Positions 25,901 through 37,043 of a DNA stretch of 64,000 nt are shown in pieces. The notes beneath the pieces are model-generated. The model saw only the letters and a list, made by a program, of their open reading frames with translations, ran no database searches and had not been told where the DNA came from. Source of the stretch: Copromyces sp. CBS 386.78 (Eukaryota > Ascomycota > Sordariomycetes > Sordariales > Sordariaceae); the NCBI GenBank assembly GCA_030685235.1, contig MU839082.1:372001-436000 (forward strand), written 5' to 3'. A program made the position numbers and the translations under genes. Each line of letters starts with the position of its first letter. Positions within the stretch are counted from its first letter, which is position 1.

Positions 25901-28900
25901 AGCCATGGGCCGTATTCTCCTCGGTATCTGCCAGGTCGGTGCTTGGGGCTGTTTCGACGAGTTCAACCGTCTTGAGGAGAAGATTCTCTCGGCTGTCTCG
26001 CAGCAGATCCAGGATATCCAGCTCGGCCTGAAGATGGGCGCCGAAGATGAGAAGGCGCAGATCGAGCTCGACGGCAGACAAATCCACGTCAACGCCAACG
26101 CCGGTATTTTCATCACCATGAACCCTGGTTATGCCGGCCGCTCCAACCTGCCCGATAACTTGAAGAAGCTGTTCAGGAGCGTGGCCATGTCGAAGCCCGA
26201 CAAGGAGCTCATTGCCGAGGTCATGCTGTACTCTCAGGGTTTCAACCAAGCAAAGGCCTTGAGTAAGCATACTGTGCCGTTCTTCGACCAGTGCTCTCAG
26301 AAACTGTCCAAGCAGGCGCATTACGACTTTGGTCTCAGAGCCCTGAAGAGTGTGCTGGTTAGTTCCGGTGGCCTGAAGCGCGCTAGATTGCTGGAGACCG
26401 GCAGTGCTGAGTCGCTTGGCCCCGAAGATGTTGTCGAGCCTGAGATTATCGTGCAAAGTATCAGGGAGACGATCGCCCCGAAGTTGATCAAGTCTGATGT
26501 GGAGATCATGATGGAGATTGAAAGTGTCTGCTTCCCTGGTGTGAAGTATGTTCCTGCCAGCCTTGAGAAGCTGCAAGAGGCCATCAGGCGTTTGGCGGCG
26601 GAGAGGCAGCTGGTGGTCAACGACATCTGGATGACCAAGGTCCTGCAGCTCTACCAGATCCAAAAGATTCACCATGGTGTCATGATGGTGGGTAACTCTG
26701 GCTCCGGCAAGTCGGCCGCATGGCGGTTGTTGCTCGATGCCCTACAGCAAACGGAGAACGTCGAGGGCGTCTCTCATGTCATTGACAGCAAGGTCATGTC
26801 CAAGGAAGCTCTCTATGGTAACCTTGATTCTACCACCAGAGAGTGGACCGATGGTCTGTTCACCAGCATCCTCCGCAAGATCGTCGATAATCTCCGTGGT
26901 GAGGACGCCAAGCGCCACTGGATCGTCTTTGACGGTGATGTCGACCCCGAATGGGTTGAAAACTTGAACTCTGTTCTCGACGACAACAAACTTCTCACCT
27001 TGCCCAACGGTGAGCGTCTCAACCTCCCGCCCAACGTGCGGATCATGTTTGAGGTCGAGACTCTCAAGTACGCCACCCTCGCTACTGTTTCTCGATGCGG
27101 TATGGTGTGGTTCAGCGAGGACACCGTCACTCCCGATATGATGGTTGCCAACTACATTGAGACCCTGCGGACCGTTGCCTTCGAAGACCTCGACGAGGAT
27201 GCGGTCGCGACCGGCCAGAGCTCTGCTAAGGCACTGGCTGTCCAGAGCCAAGCTGCTGATCTGCTCCAAGAATTCTTGACGAGAGACAACCTGATCAATG
27301 AAGTCCTCAAGGAGGCTGAGAACTACGAGCACATCATGGAGTTCACCGTCGCAAGAGTTCTCAGTACCATGTTTTCGCTCCTGAACAAGGCTGTCAGAGA
27401 TATCATCGAGTACAATTCCGCTCATGTTGATTTCCCTATGGATCCAGAGCAGACAGAGGGCTATATCTCCAAGAAGGTGCTTCTTGCCTTGGTGTGGGCG
27501 CTCACTGGTGATTGCCCTCTCAAGGATCGCAAGACATTCGGCGACAAGGTTGCTGGATTGGCTAGCTTCGGATCACCGCCGCTTGATGGCACGAGCTCGT
27601 TGATTGACTTTACCGTCACAATGCCTCAGGGCGAGTGGCAGACTTGGCAGCAGCATGTTCCTACTATAGAGGTTAACACCCATTCGGTAACTCAGACTGA
27701 CGTCGTCATCCCCACGCTCGACACCATCCGTCACGAGGATGTCTTGTACTCATGGCTGGCTGAGCATAAGCCGCTGCTCCTTTGCGGTCCTCCTGGTTCC
27801 GGTAAGACGATGACGCTGTTTAGCGCTCTGAGGAAGTTGCCCAACATGGAGGTCGTTGGCCTCAACTTCTCGAGCGCTACCACACCGGACCTGCTCATCA
27901 AGACTTTCGAGCAGTATTGCGAGTACAAGAAGACCTTGAACGGAGTCATGCTCTCACCTACCCAGATTGGACGCTGGCTTGTCATCTTCTGTGATGAAAT
28001 CAACTTGCCTGCTCCCGACAAGTACGGCACTCAGCGCGCCATTTCCTTCCTCCGCCAACTGGTTGAGCACAATGGTTTCTGGAGGACATCGGACAAGGCG
28101 TGGGTCACTCTTGATAGAATCCAGTTTGTCGGTGCTTGCAACCCTCCTACCGATGCTGGTCGTACGCCCATGGGCGCAAGATTCCTCAGACACGCGCCTC
28201 TCATCATGGTTGATTACCCCGGCGAGCTGTCGCTCATGCAGATTTATGGCAGCTTCAACGCGGCGGTCCTCAAGGTCATTCCCTCGCTGCGTGGATACGC
28301 CGAGGCGCTTACCCAAGCTATGGTGCGCTTCTATCTCGAGTCGCAAGAACGGTTCACGCCCAAGATTCAACCACACTATGTCTACAGTCCTCGTGAGTTG
28401 ACGAGGTGGGTGCGTGGTGTGTACGAAGCTATCAGGCCGCTCGAGACGTTGTCCGTCGAGGGCCTCATCCGTATCTGGGCGCACGAAGCGCTGCGTCTGT
28501 TCCAAGACAGATTGGTTGACGAGGAAGAGCGCAAGTGGACCGATGATACGATGCGCAGGATCGCCATGGAGTACTTCCCTACTATCGACGAGCAGAAGGC
28601 GCTTGGCGGACCTATCCTTTTCTCCAACTGGCTGTCCAAGAACTACGTGCCGGTTGATCGCGAGCAACTGCGCGATTTCGTCAAGGCCAGACTCAAGACT
28701 TTCTGCGAGGAAGAGGTCGATGTGCCCCTCATTCTGTTCAACGATGTCCTGGAGCATGTCTTGCGCATTGATCGTGTGTTTAGACAGCCTCAGGGTCATT
28801 TGATTCTCATCGGTGTCAGTGGTTCTGGAAAGACGACGTTGTCAAGGTTTGTCGCTTGGATGAACGGTTTGAAGGTGTTCCAGATCAAGGTGCATGGCAA

Positions 28901-31900
28901 GTACTCGGCCGAGGACTTTGATGAGGATTTGAGGGAGGTGTTGAGGAGGTGTGGTTGCAAGGGAGAGAAGATCTGCTTCATTATGGATGAGTCCAACGTG
29001 CTGGATTCCGGTTTCCTCGAAAGGATGAATACCCTTCTCGCCAACGCGGAAGTGCCGGGTCTGTTCGAGGGCGACGATCTCGCGGCGCTCATGACGGCTT
29101 GCAAGGAAGGCGCGCAGCGCCAGGGCTTGCTGCTTGATTCACAGGAAGAGCTGTACAAGTGGTTCACGGGCCAGATCGTCAAGAATCTTCACGTGGTGTT
29201 CACCATGAACCCACCCGGTGAAGATGGCCTGTCATCCAAGGCTGCCACATCGCCTGCGCTCTTCAATCGTTGCGTGCTCAACTGGTTTGGAGACTGGTCC
29301 GATCAGGCACTGTTCCAGGTCGCTCACGAGCTTACTCATTCTGTGGATCTGGATCGGCCGAACTGGGCCGCGCCGGATACCATTCCCGTTGCCTACAGAG
29401 GTCTCAACTTGCCGCCGTCGCATAGAGAGGCGGTTGTCAACGCCATGGTCTACATCCACTACTCGCTGCAGCGCTTCAACGCCAAGCTGCTCAAGCAGCA
29501 GGGCAAGATCACTTTCCTCACTCCCCGCCACTTCCTCGACTTCGTTGCTCAATACGTTAAGCTATACAACGAAAAGCGGGAGGACCTTGAGGAGCAGCAA
29601 CGCCATCTCAACGTTGGTTTGGAGAAGTTGCGTGACACAGTCGACAAAGTCCGTGACCTTAGGGTCACTCTGTCGGAGAAGAAGGCTCAGTTGGAGCAGA
29701 AGGATGCCGAAGCCAACGAGAAGCTGCAGCGCATGGTGGCTGATCAACGCGAGGCCGAGCAAAGGAAGAACATCTCTCTCGAGATCCAGGCTGCGCTTGA
29801 GAAGCAGGAAGCCGAGGTTGCATCTCGCAAGAAGGTCGTGCTTGAGGATCTCGCCAGGGCAGAGCCAGCTGTCGAGGAGGCCAAGGCTTCCGTCAGCAGC
29901 ATCAAGAGGCAGCATCTCACGGAAGTCAGGTCTATGCCTACGCCTCCCTCTGGTGTTAAGCTTGCCCTTGAGTCGGTTTGCACGCTCATTGGCCACAAGG
30001 CGAACGACTGGAAGACTATTCAGGGTATTGTTCGCAGAGATGACTTCATTGCTAGCATTGTCAACTTCAACAACGAGAAGCAGATGACCAAGAGTCTCAG
30101 GGTCAAGATGCGCAACGAGTTCTTGGCTAATCCGGAGTTTACCTTTGAGAAGGTCAATCGCGCGTCCAAGGCCTGCGGTCCCCTTGTGCAGTGGGTTGAG
30201 GCGCAGGTTAACTATGCTGAGATTCTGGACCGTGTTGGTCCCCTCAGGGAGGAAGTCATGTTGCTTGAGGAACAGGCTCTCCAGACCAAGGCCGAGGCCA
30301 AGGCTGTTGAGCAGACCATCTCCACCCTTGAGAACAGTATTGCGCGGTACAAGACCGAGTACGCCGCGCTCATCAGCGAAACACAAGCCATCAAGGCGGA
30401 AATGTCGAGGGTGCAGTTCAAGGTCGACAGGAGTGTTAAGCTTCTTGACAGCTTGTCGAGTGAGAGAACCCGTTGGGAGGAGGGCAGTAGGTCTTTCGAG
30501 ACACAGATCAGCACGCTTGTCGGCGACGTCCTTGTGGCGGCGGCTTTCTTGGCTTACAGCGGTCTGTACGACCAGACCTTCCGCAAGTCGATGATGGAAG
30601 ACTGGCTTCACCAGCTGCACTTGTCGGGTGTCCAGTTCAAGCAACACAACCCGATAACCGAATATCTCTCGACTGCGGATGAGAGGCTCGGCTGGCAGGA
30701 GAACACGCTGCCTGTGGATGACTTGTGCACGGAGAATGCGATCATCCTCAAGAGATTCAACCGGTACCCGCTCATCATCGATCCTTCGGGTCGCGTTACC
30801 GAGTTCCTTAATAGGGAATCTAAGGATCGCAAGCTTACCGTCACGAGCTTCTTGGACGATTCGTTTACCAAGGTTCTTGAGAGTTCCCTTCGTTTCGGTA
30901 ACCCTATTCTCATTCAGGATGCTGAGCACCTCGATCCTGTACTCAACCACGTGCTCAACAAGGAGTACCAGAAGACCGGTGGCCGTGTCCTCATCCAACT
31001 TGGCAAGCAGCAGATTGATTTCTCGCCTGCATTCAAGCTTTACCTTTCTACCAGAGATCCTTCCGCTACGTTCGCGCCAGATATCTGCAGTAGGACGACC
31101 TTTGTCAACTTCACGGTCACGCAGAGCAGTTTGCAGACGCAGTCGCTCAACGAGGTCCTCAAGTCTGAGAGGCCCGACGTGGACGAGAGGCGGTCCAACC
31201 TCATCAAGCTGCAGGGCGAGTTCAAGGTCCATCTCCGCCAGCTTGAGAAGAAGCTGCTCCAGGCGCTCAACGAGTCGCGCGGCAACATCCTTGATGACGA
31301 CCATGTTATCGAGACACTCGAGACCCTCAAGACGGAGGCTGCGGAGATTTCAGCCAAGATGAGCAACACCGAGGGCGTCATGGCCGAGGTGGAGCAGATC
31401 ACGTTGCAGTACAACATCATTGCCAGGTCTTGCAGTGCCGTCTTCGCCGTGCTCGAACAGCTGCACTATCTCAACCACTTCTACCGCTTCTCGCTGCAGT
31501 ACTTCCTCGATATCTTCCACTCGGTCCTCCGCGGCAACCTCCATCTGGCAAACGAGACCAACCACAATGCCAGGAGGGATATTATTGTCAAGGATCTCTT
31601 TGTGGCCACATTCAAGCGCACCGCGCTGGGTCTCTTGCAGAAGGATCGCATTACTCTTGCCATGCTTCTTGCCCAGGCTTCGCCCTACAAGATGGATAAG
31701 GGTCTGTTGGATGTCATTCTTGATGAGCGTATCGAGGGTAAAGATGTCTCGATTGATCAGAACACTCGTGACGAAGCATTTGCGCGGGCGAAGAAGACTC
31801 CCGCTCTCAAAGACAAGATCGACACGGTTCCCGAAGCGGATTGGGAGAAGTTCTTCACCGAGGAGCTGGCTGAGGATTTTATTCCCAAGATCTGGACCGA

Positions 31901-33139
31901 CGAAACCGAGCCGAACGATCGCGCGCTTATGTCGCTTCTGCTTGTCAAGCTCTTCCGCCTCGATCGTTTCGTCCCTGCGGCGGAGCGCTTCGTCACTCTT
32001 GTCTTCGGCGCAGAGCTGTTTGACATTGTCGAGGACCTCAAGCAAACCGTCGACCAAGTCTCGGCCATCCGGCCCATTGCGCTTGTTTCGTCCCCTGGCT
32101 TCGATGCCTCTTACAAGGTCGATGGTCTCGTCGAGCGCATGGGCGTCCGCTGCACAAACATCGCCATGGGTTCGGCTGAAGCTGAAGGTAGTGCCGACAA
32201 GGCCATCGCCAACGCCGCTCAGACCGGATCGTGGGTTCTCATCAAGAACGTCCATCTCGCCCCCGGCTGGCTGCAGGGCGTGGAGAAGAAGATGGAGACG
32301 CTCAACCCCAACCCCGAGTTCAGACTCTTCTTGTCGATGGAGTCGAGTCCCAAGATCCCCGTCAACTTGCTCCGTGCCTCGAGAGTGCTCATGTACGAGC
32401 AGCCCGCGGGTGTCAGGGCGAACATGAAGGATTCCATGTCGAGTATCTCGACCAGGTCGCTCAAGAGTCCCGTCGAGAGGACAAGGTTGTACCTGCTCTT
32501 GTCTTTCTTGCACGCCGTTATCCAGGAAAGGTTGCGGTATGCGCCCAATTTGGGCTGGAAGGGTTTCTGGGAGTTCAACGATGCTGATGTAAGTTCACAT
32601 TTCATGCTCACTAACACAAAGAGATACGGATGCTAACAAAGTAAAAACAGTACGAATGCTCCGCCCACGTAATCGACACCTGGATCGACACGGCCGCCCA
32701 CGGCCGCACCAACATCGCCCCCTCCAACATCCCCTGGGAGATGATCCGCTACCTGGTCGTCGAGACGTACGGCGGCAAGATCGACGACGAGCACGACTTC
32801 AAGATGCTCAGCCAGCTCGTCCACACCTTCCTCACGCCGTCCGCCTTCGATATCGGCCACAAGCTCGTCGAAGTCACCTATGATTCGGATGAACAGAAGG
32901 ATGCCGCGGCCGGAGGAGGCGACCTGGTGGTCCCCAGCGGCACGTCCCTGCAGGAGTTCATGAGCTGGATCCAGAAGCTGCCGGAGCGCGAGCCGCCTAC
33001 GTACCTTGGCTTGCCGGCGAATGCGGAGAAGTTGTTGCTGGTGGGACTGGGTAGGAGTTTGATTGGGAACTTGAAGAAGGTGACGGATTTGTTGGATGAG
33101 GGGGAGGCGATTATGGCGGAGGCGAGTGAGGCTGCTTGA
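19912..33139 (+). CDS. ro-1: Cytoplasmic dynein heavy chain
   Basis: Three exons (19912-20221, 20284-32588, 32651-33139) give 4367 residues, the length I remember for Neurospora RO-1. It is the motor subunit of cytoplasmic dynein, moving nuclei, endosomes and vesicles toward microtubule minus ends; loss gives curled 'ropy' hyphae with misplaced nuclei. The N-terminal third is the tail and linker. P-loops mark the ring: AAA1 [10 protein letters not shown] near 1944 with Walker B CFDEFN, AAA2 GNSGSGKS near 2240, AAA3 GPPGSGKT near 2605 with Walker B CDEIN, AAA4 GVSGSGKT near 2947 with MDESN. Two charged coiled-coil segments (about 3195-3300 and 3395-3500) form the stalk around the microtubule-binding domain. 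AAA5, AAA6 and the C-terminal domain follow. Start: the first of two adjacent ATGs (19912, 19915); the second is possible. All four P-loops and the frame are intact. Confidence 0.97.
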
Positions 33140-33780
33140 AGGAGATGAGAATGTGTGTTGGGATAAGAGCTTGGTGAGAGAGAAGGGTGAAGAGATGATG
33201 ATGATGGTGGGTTATTAGAAGGGGATGAAAGCCGAGCGTGGGTGTTGGCATGGGATTTTTATATGGTATCAGGCGTCAGGGTCGTGTTGTTATTTATTAG
33301 TAGAATTTGTGTTTGTATTAAAAGGCGTTTAGATTGAAGGCCATTCTCGATGACGTGTAGTCCCTAGACTAATGCTGTGTCATGACGAGTTGACATGCTG
33401 TCCTTGGATGTGGTTACCAATGCTAGATCGTGAATTATTGCACACAATCATCTCTTCTATCACAGCTGCTCGCTTCCACTTCGTAACTTCCTGCTATAGG
33501 GCCGGCCATCTAGGTTTAGTGCAGCTAAGGATATGTCGTGAGGACGGGTTGAGAAAAAAAAGCTTCAATAATCATACTGGTATTTGCCGGGGATAGGTAA
33601 TGCTTGATCAACACCAACGAACGGATAACACTTGTTCAATGAGAAAGAAAAGCTGAAAAAATGAAAAAAGAAAACGACGCCATATTAGACCCCGTCCGAC
33701 AAGCAGACACAAAAGAATGATTGAAGGCAAGGTCGATGACTCCTCCGTCACAAAGGTATTTTAAAAAAGGCAAAAAGCAA
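33140..33780. other. Intergenic, 3' region of ro-1
   Basis: AT-rich, with a short ATG/GATGAT-type repeat just after the dynein stop. The A-runs at about 33763-33778 on this strand are the T-run terminator of the tRNA-Val gene read on the other strand. No gene seen. Confidence 0.5.
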
Positions 33781-33853
33781 TGCTCAAACCCGGTTTCGAA
33801 CCGGGGACCTTTCGCGTGTGAGGCGAACGTGATAACCACTACACTATTCGAGC
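33781..33853 (-). tRNA. tRNA-Val (CAC)
   Basis: Read on the minus strand, acceptor GCTCGAA pairs with TTTGAGC (one G-T pair), with A as discriminator. The A box is TAGTGTAGTGG, the anticodon stem TTCGC/GCGAA closes loop CTCACAC with anticodon CAC, and the T arm has CCCGG TTCGAAA CCGGG. No intron. T-runs follow the 3' end. Confidence 0.95.
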
Positions 33854-34165
33854 TTACTGATTGTGAAATGTGACACCGTTGTTATCCACATGTAGTACGA
33901 TCCACTTGGTGTCTTACAGACTGAAGACTAGAAAAGGCCTGATAGCCTCAACGACTGACAAGCTCTTTTATGTTCTAGTCTTACCAACATCAACTTGAAA
34001 AAAGAACAAGTTATGATACAAACGCCGCATAATTCGTTCCCATTCATTGCAGAAGTATACATAATAGCCAGGTACATTTCACCCACAGTCTCAGCCAGTT
34101 CCTCTTGAACAGGCATCGCCAAACCTCACTCATTACTCATCTCTCGCTTCCCTTCCCTCCTTGAC
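33854..34165. other. Intergenic
   Basis: Short gap between the tRNA-Val and the end of the PPTase gene, probably its 3' untranslated region. Nothing else seen. Confidence 0.5.
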
Positions 34166-35371
34166 TCACCTCGAAACCATCCACCCCATCCCCCCCTTTA
34201 CCATACTCCCCGCATCAAACCCCACACATGTAGCAGTAGCATAATCCCCATCATGGCTGATACTAATCAGCGCCACCTGATGATCACTTTCCTCCTTTTT
34301 AGCGCCTCTGATGATAGCAACAGGCGGTCCACTCCCTAACCTAGCTCTACCCGGCGCTTCCTGTAGCACCGTCGTCCTCCCCGTCGCCAGCGCCGTATCA
34401 GGACTCGGCTCTGTATCATCAGGCTTATCGGTTTCTAGCTTGTAATCAAACACTTGGTCTTCGGGCATTACATCTCTCGGATCCACAGGGGTGGTAGGGC
34501 CGGTTGTCGAGCCGGTGAAGCTCCTGCTCCGAGGGCTGCCATTGCTGCCATTGGGTTTGTCCGTTTCGAGCTGGTAATCAAACACTTGGTCTTCGGGCAT
34601 GATGTCCTTGGTATCCACGGGCGTGGTCGGTCCCTTGGTAGAACCGGTAAAGCTTTTGCTCTTGGGTCTATCATATCCATCTGGTTTATCCGTTTCCAGC
34701 TTGTAGTCGAACACTTGGTCTTCGGGCATGATATCGTTGGGATCGACTTTGGTTGTGGGGCCGGTTGCCGACCCGGTGAAGGTTTTAGAACCGGAACCAG
34801 AACCGGAAGCGGAAGCGGAAGGCGACTCAGAGGAAGGGAGTCCTTGTTGTAGTAGTTCACTCTCAATCTGGTCCAGTTCCGCTGCCTTGGCAATGATGAT
34901 GTCGTGAAAGGTCAAGTGGCGATGCGGATGGGCTTTGATGGCAGCTTCCTTTGCTGCGAACCTGTTGTAAGTCAAAAGTGTTATCTAGTCTGTCCTGGAC
35001 AAGAGTGGTATATGGGGAGTTCAAAGAAGAATAGCCTACCTCCCAGCCATAAAAGCAGCTACCTCACCCAGATCAACACCATGACCCTTCCACTTCTGTT
35101 CTAGCCTTTTACCATGGCCATGACCAAGCCCCTCGATCTCCTTGCCCTGCTGCTTAAGGGTCTCATGCTCCGTTGCAAACTTTAACACCGCACGTAAGTA
35201 TGGCTTGAGTTTGGAGCTGGGCCTCTTCAGCTCTTCTTCACACAGGATCCTGCGAACAAAGTGTCGACCGCGGCCGGTAGGGCACGATAAGATGGTTTGG
35301 ATTCGTGATACCTGGCAGATATCGGTGCCAACGCCCATGGGCCACGGAAAACGGATGAGTCGAGATGCCAT
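34166..35371 (-). CDS. AcpS-type 4'-phosphopantetheinyl transferase (probably mitochondrial)
   Basis: Two exons on the minus strand (35371-35040, 34961-34166) give 375 residues. The enzyme should attach phosphopantetheine from CoA to an acyl carrier protein. GVGTDICQVSRI near the N-terminus carries the metal-binding Asp, and FAAKEAAIKA (just after the intron, near residue 111) carries the Glu and Lys of the PPTase signature; a final strand SISHDGDYATA matches the C-terminus of the AcpS fold. AcpS proteins are usually about 120-150 residues; this one is much longer because of an insertion of three 43-44-residue repeats between the KEA helix and the last strand. The fungal relatives (yeast PPT2 type) serve mitochondrial ACP; a mitochondrial location here is inferred. 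All signature residues are present, so it is likely active. Confidence 0.88.
34397..34789 (-). repeat. Three tandem 43-44-residue repeats inside the PPTase gene
   Basis: Units run 34789-34661, 34660-34529 and 34528-34397. Each encodes S(K/R)(T/S)FTGS..GPTT.VD followed by a D(I/V)MPEDQVFDY core and LETDKP. The core MPEDQVFDY is identical in all three. The units are in frame and about 130 bp each. The DNA copies have diverged at many third positions, so the array is not new. Confidence 0.9.
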
Positions 35372-35988
35372 GGTAGAATATAGATAGCGACCTAACTAGT
35401 GAGAATGCAAATCTAAGCTGAAAAGAGGACGAAGAGTGGTGCGCAGTACATTGAGGTGACGGCATTGTGATGGACGATACAACGTGCACGAGAACCTCAT
35501 GGATCTGAGGTGATGTGGTGTTCTAGACCGACGCCCCGCTGAAGCAATCACTAAAATGCCCTATAAGGACGGGCTAAGACGCTAAAGCACGGGAGTTGGT
35601 TGCAACACCTCAACCTTACGTCATGAATCGCTTTAACGATAACTTATCGATAAGAGAAGCTACCAGCTACGATAAGCTAAAGGAGGACCTCGACGAACCA
35701 TGCCATTGAACTTTCTGTCTTTTCCTGAGAACATCGCGCATTGTGTTGTGATTCCTTCATTTTCTTTCCTTTTTTCGGTGCCTGTGAAGCATATGATTAT
35801 TATTATGCCAAAGTCCAACCATGTCGAATGCAAAGAATCTCCTACCCCGCGGCCGACCGATGCCGCAACTCCGAATCAACGAGCGTTGTTATGGGTATTT
35901 TTCAACATCGTACAACTTTGGAAGGGTTTACCCTTCCATCAGAAGGGAGCCTGTACAGAAACAGGCCAAAAGCTCTTTCTCAAGATGC
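35372..35988. other. Intergenic
   Basis: Upstream region of the PPTase gene and 3' region of the next minus-strand gene. A short AT-rich palindromic run (TTATCGATAA core) lies near 35642-35652. No gene seen. Confidence 0.5.
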
Positions 35989-37043
35989 TTAGTTGTCGCC
36001 GAGAAGAGGAGCGCGCTCGGCATCAGGCTGAGTCTCGCGTCTGCCCCAGCTGACCTCCTGACCGGTCCAAGCAGGTACGGCGACGATCACAGTGAAGACG
36101 AACAGAACTGCCATGATGGTGAAGGCAAAGATCCACTGGAATGCAATCACGCGGTCAAAGAACTGGGCGACTCCCAAGGAAGCAGCGAGAACGCTCAGGT
36201 TGAAGCCCATGGTGTAGTCCTACGAGCTGTTAGTAAACAGTGTCCATCACAAGCGGTCGGTGACTAGCTTACCTTGTAGATGACAATGAAGAACATTCCG
36301 TAGACCAGGATCGACCAGATAAAGACGTTGGCAAAGATGCGAGCAACGAAGCTATGCTGGGCAGGGACCATGATGGCACCGTTCCAGTACAAAGCCACGA
36401 AGGTCCATGCTAGGGGACCGGACACAGCGGGCATGTGAATGCCCCTGGGGTACGCATTGTGGCGGAAGTACAGCGACGTGAGGTTGATGAAGTTGATGAT
36501 CAACAAGATCTCGGACCAGATGAAGTGCGAGCGAACGAAGAGCATCACCCAGCCGAAGTGAAGCAAATTGTTGAAGATGAAGTGGCTACCGACAGAGGCG
36601 GCAGCGTTGACCTTGGCGGAATCGTTGGAGAAGAGGTGACTGATGTAGCCTAGCTGGAGAATGAACAACACGAGCCTGCCTGAATGTCAGCATTGTCCCA
36701 AGATAACAACCGCGGCGGGTGGAATTGTGGTGGTGGTACTCACCAGTAGATGGAGGTGATGGTGGCATTCTGTGTGAAACCCGAGCGATGGGCATAGTTC
36801 TGTCCCCAAATCGTCCGGCGAATGAGGTGTCCATCATTGGGCGATTCGAAATCGTAGTAGACGGTCGTGACGACGGACAGGACCCAAGAGAGCAGAGTCA
36901 GGACCTTGTAAGTGGTGATGGATGTCGGGCTATGCGCTTCACGCTTCGCGAAGGGGTTGACTGTTGAAAAGCTGGTTAGCGCTGTATACGACAATGACTG
37001 ACGAGAATGTGGATATCCACCTACGATCGCTGAAGTTCGCCAT
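35989..37043 (-). CDS. Multi-pass membrane protein, DUF1774-like
   Basis: Four exons on the minus strand (37043-37025, 36960-36744, 36675-36273, 36219-35989) give 289 residues. The first exon is only 19 nt, and all joins keep frame with GT...AG. There are about seven hydrophobic segments, with conserved-looking motifs NPFAKREAHSP near the N-terminus, IWGQNYAHRSGFT, SVGSHFIFNNLLHFGWVMLF and SLYFRHNAYPRGIHMP. I recognise the pattern of the fungal DUF1774 family, whose function is unknown to me. The C-terminal tail is charged and ends APLLGDN, probably cytosolic; the APLL could be a dileucine-type sorting signal, which is speculation. Confidence 0.8.

Noticed and set aside
25287..31304. Large minus-strand frames (462 and 580 codons) within the dynein gene
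   Set aside because: They are shadow frames of a strongly codon-biased coding strand. The plus strand clearly encodes dynein motifs across the same region.
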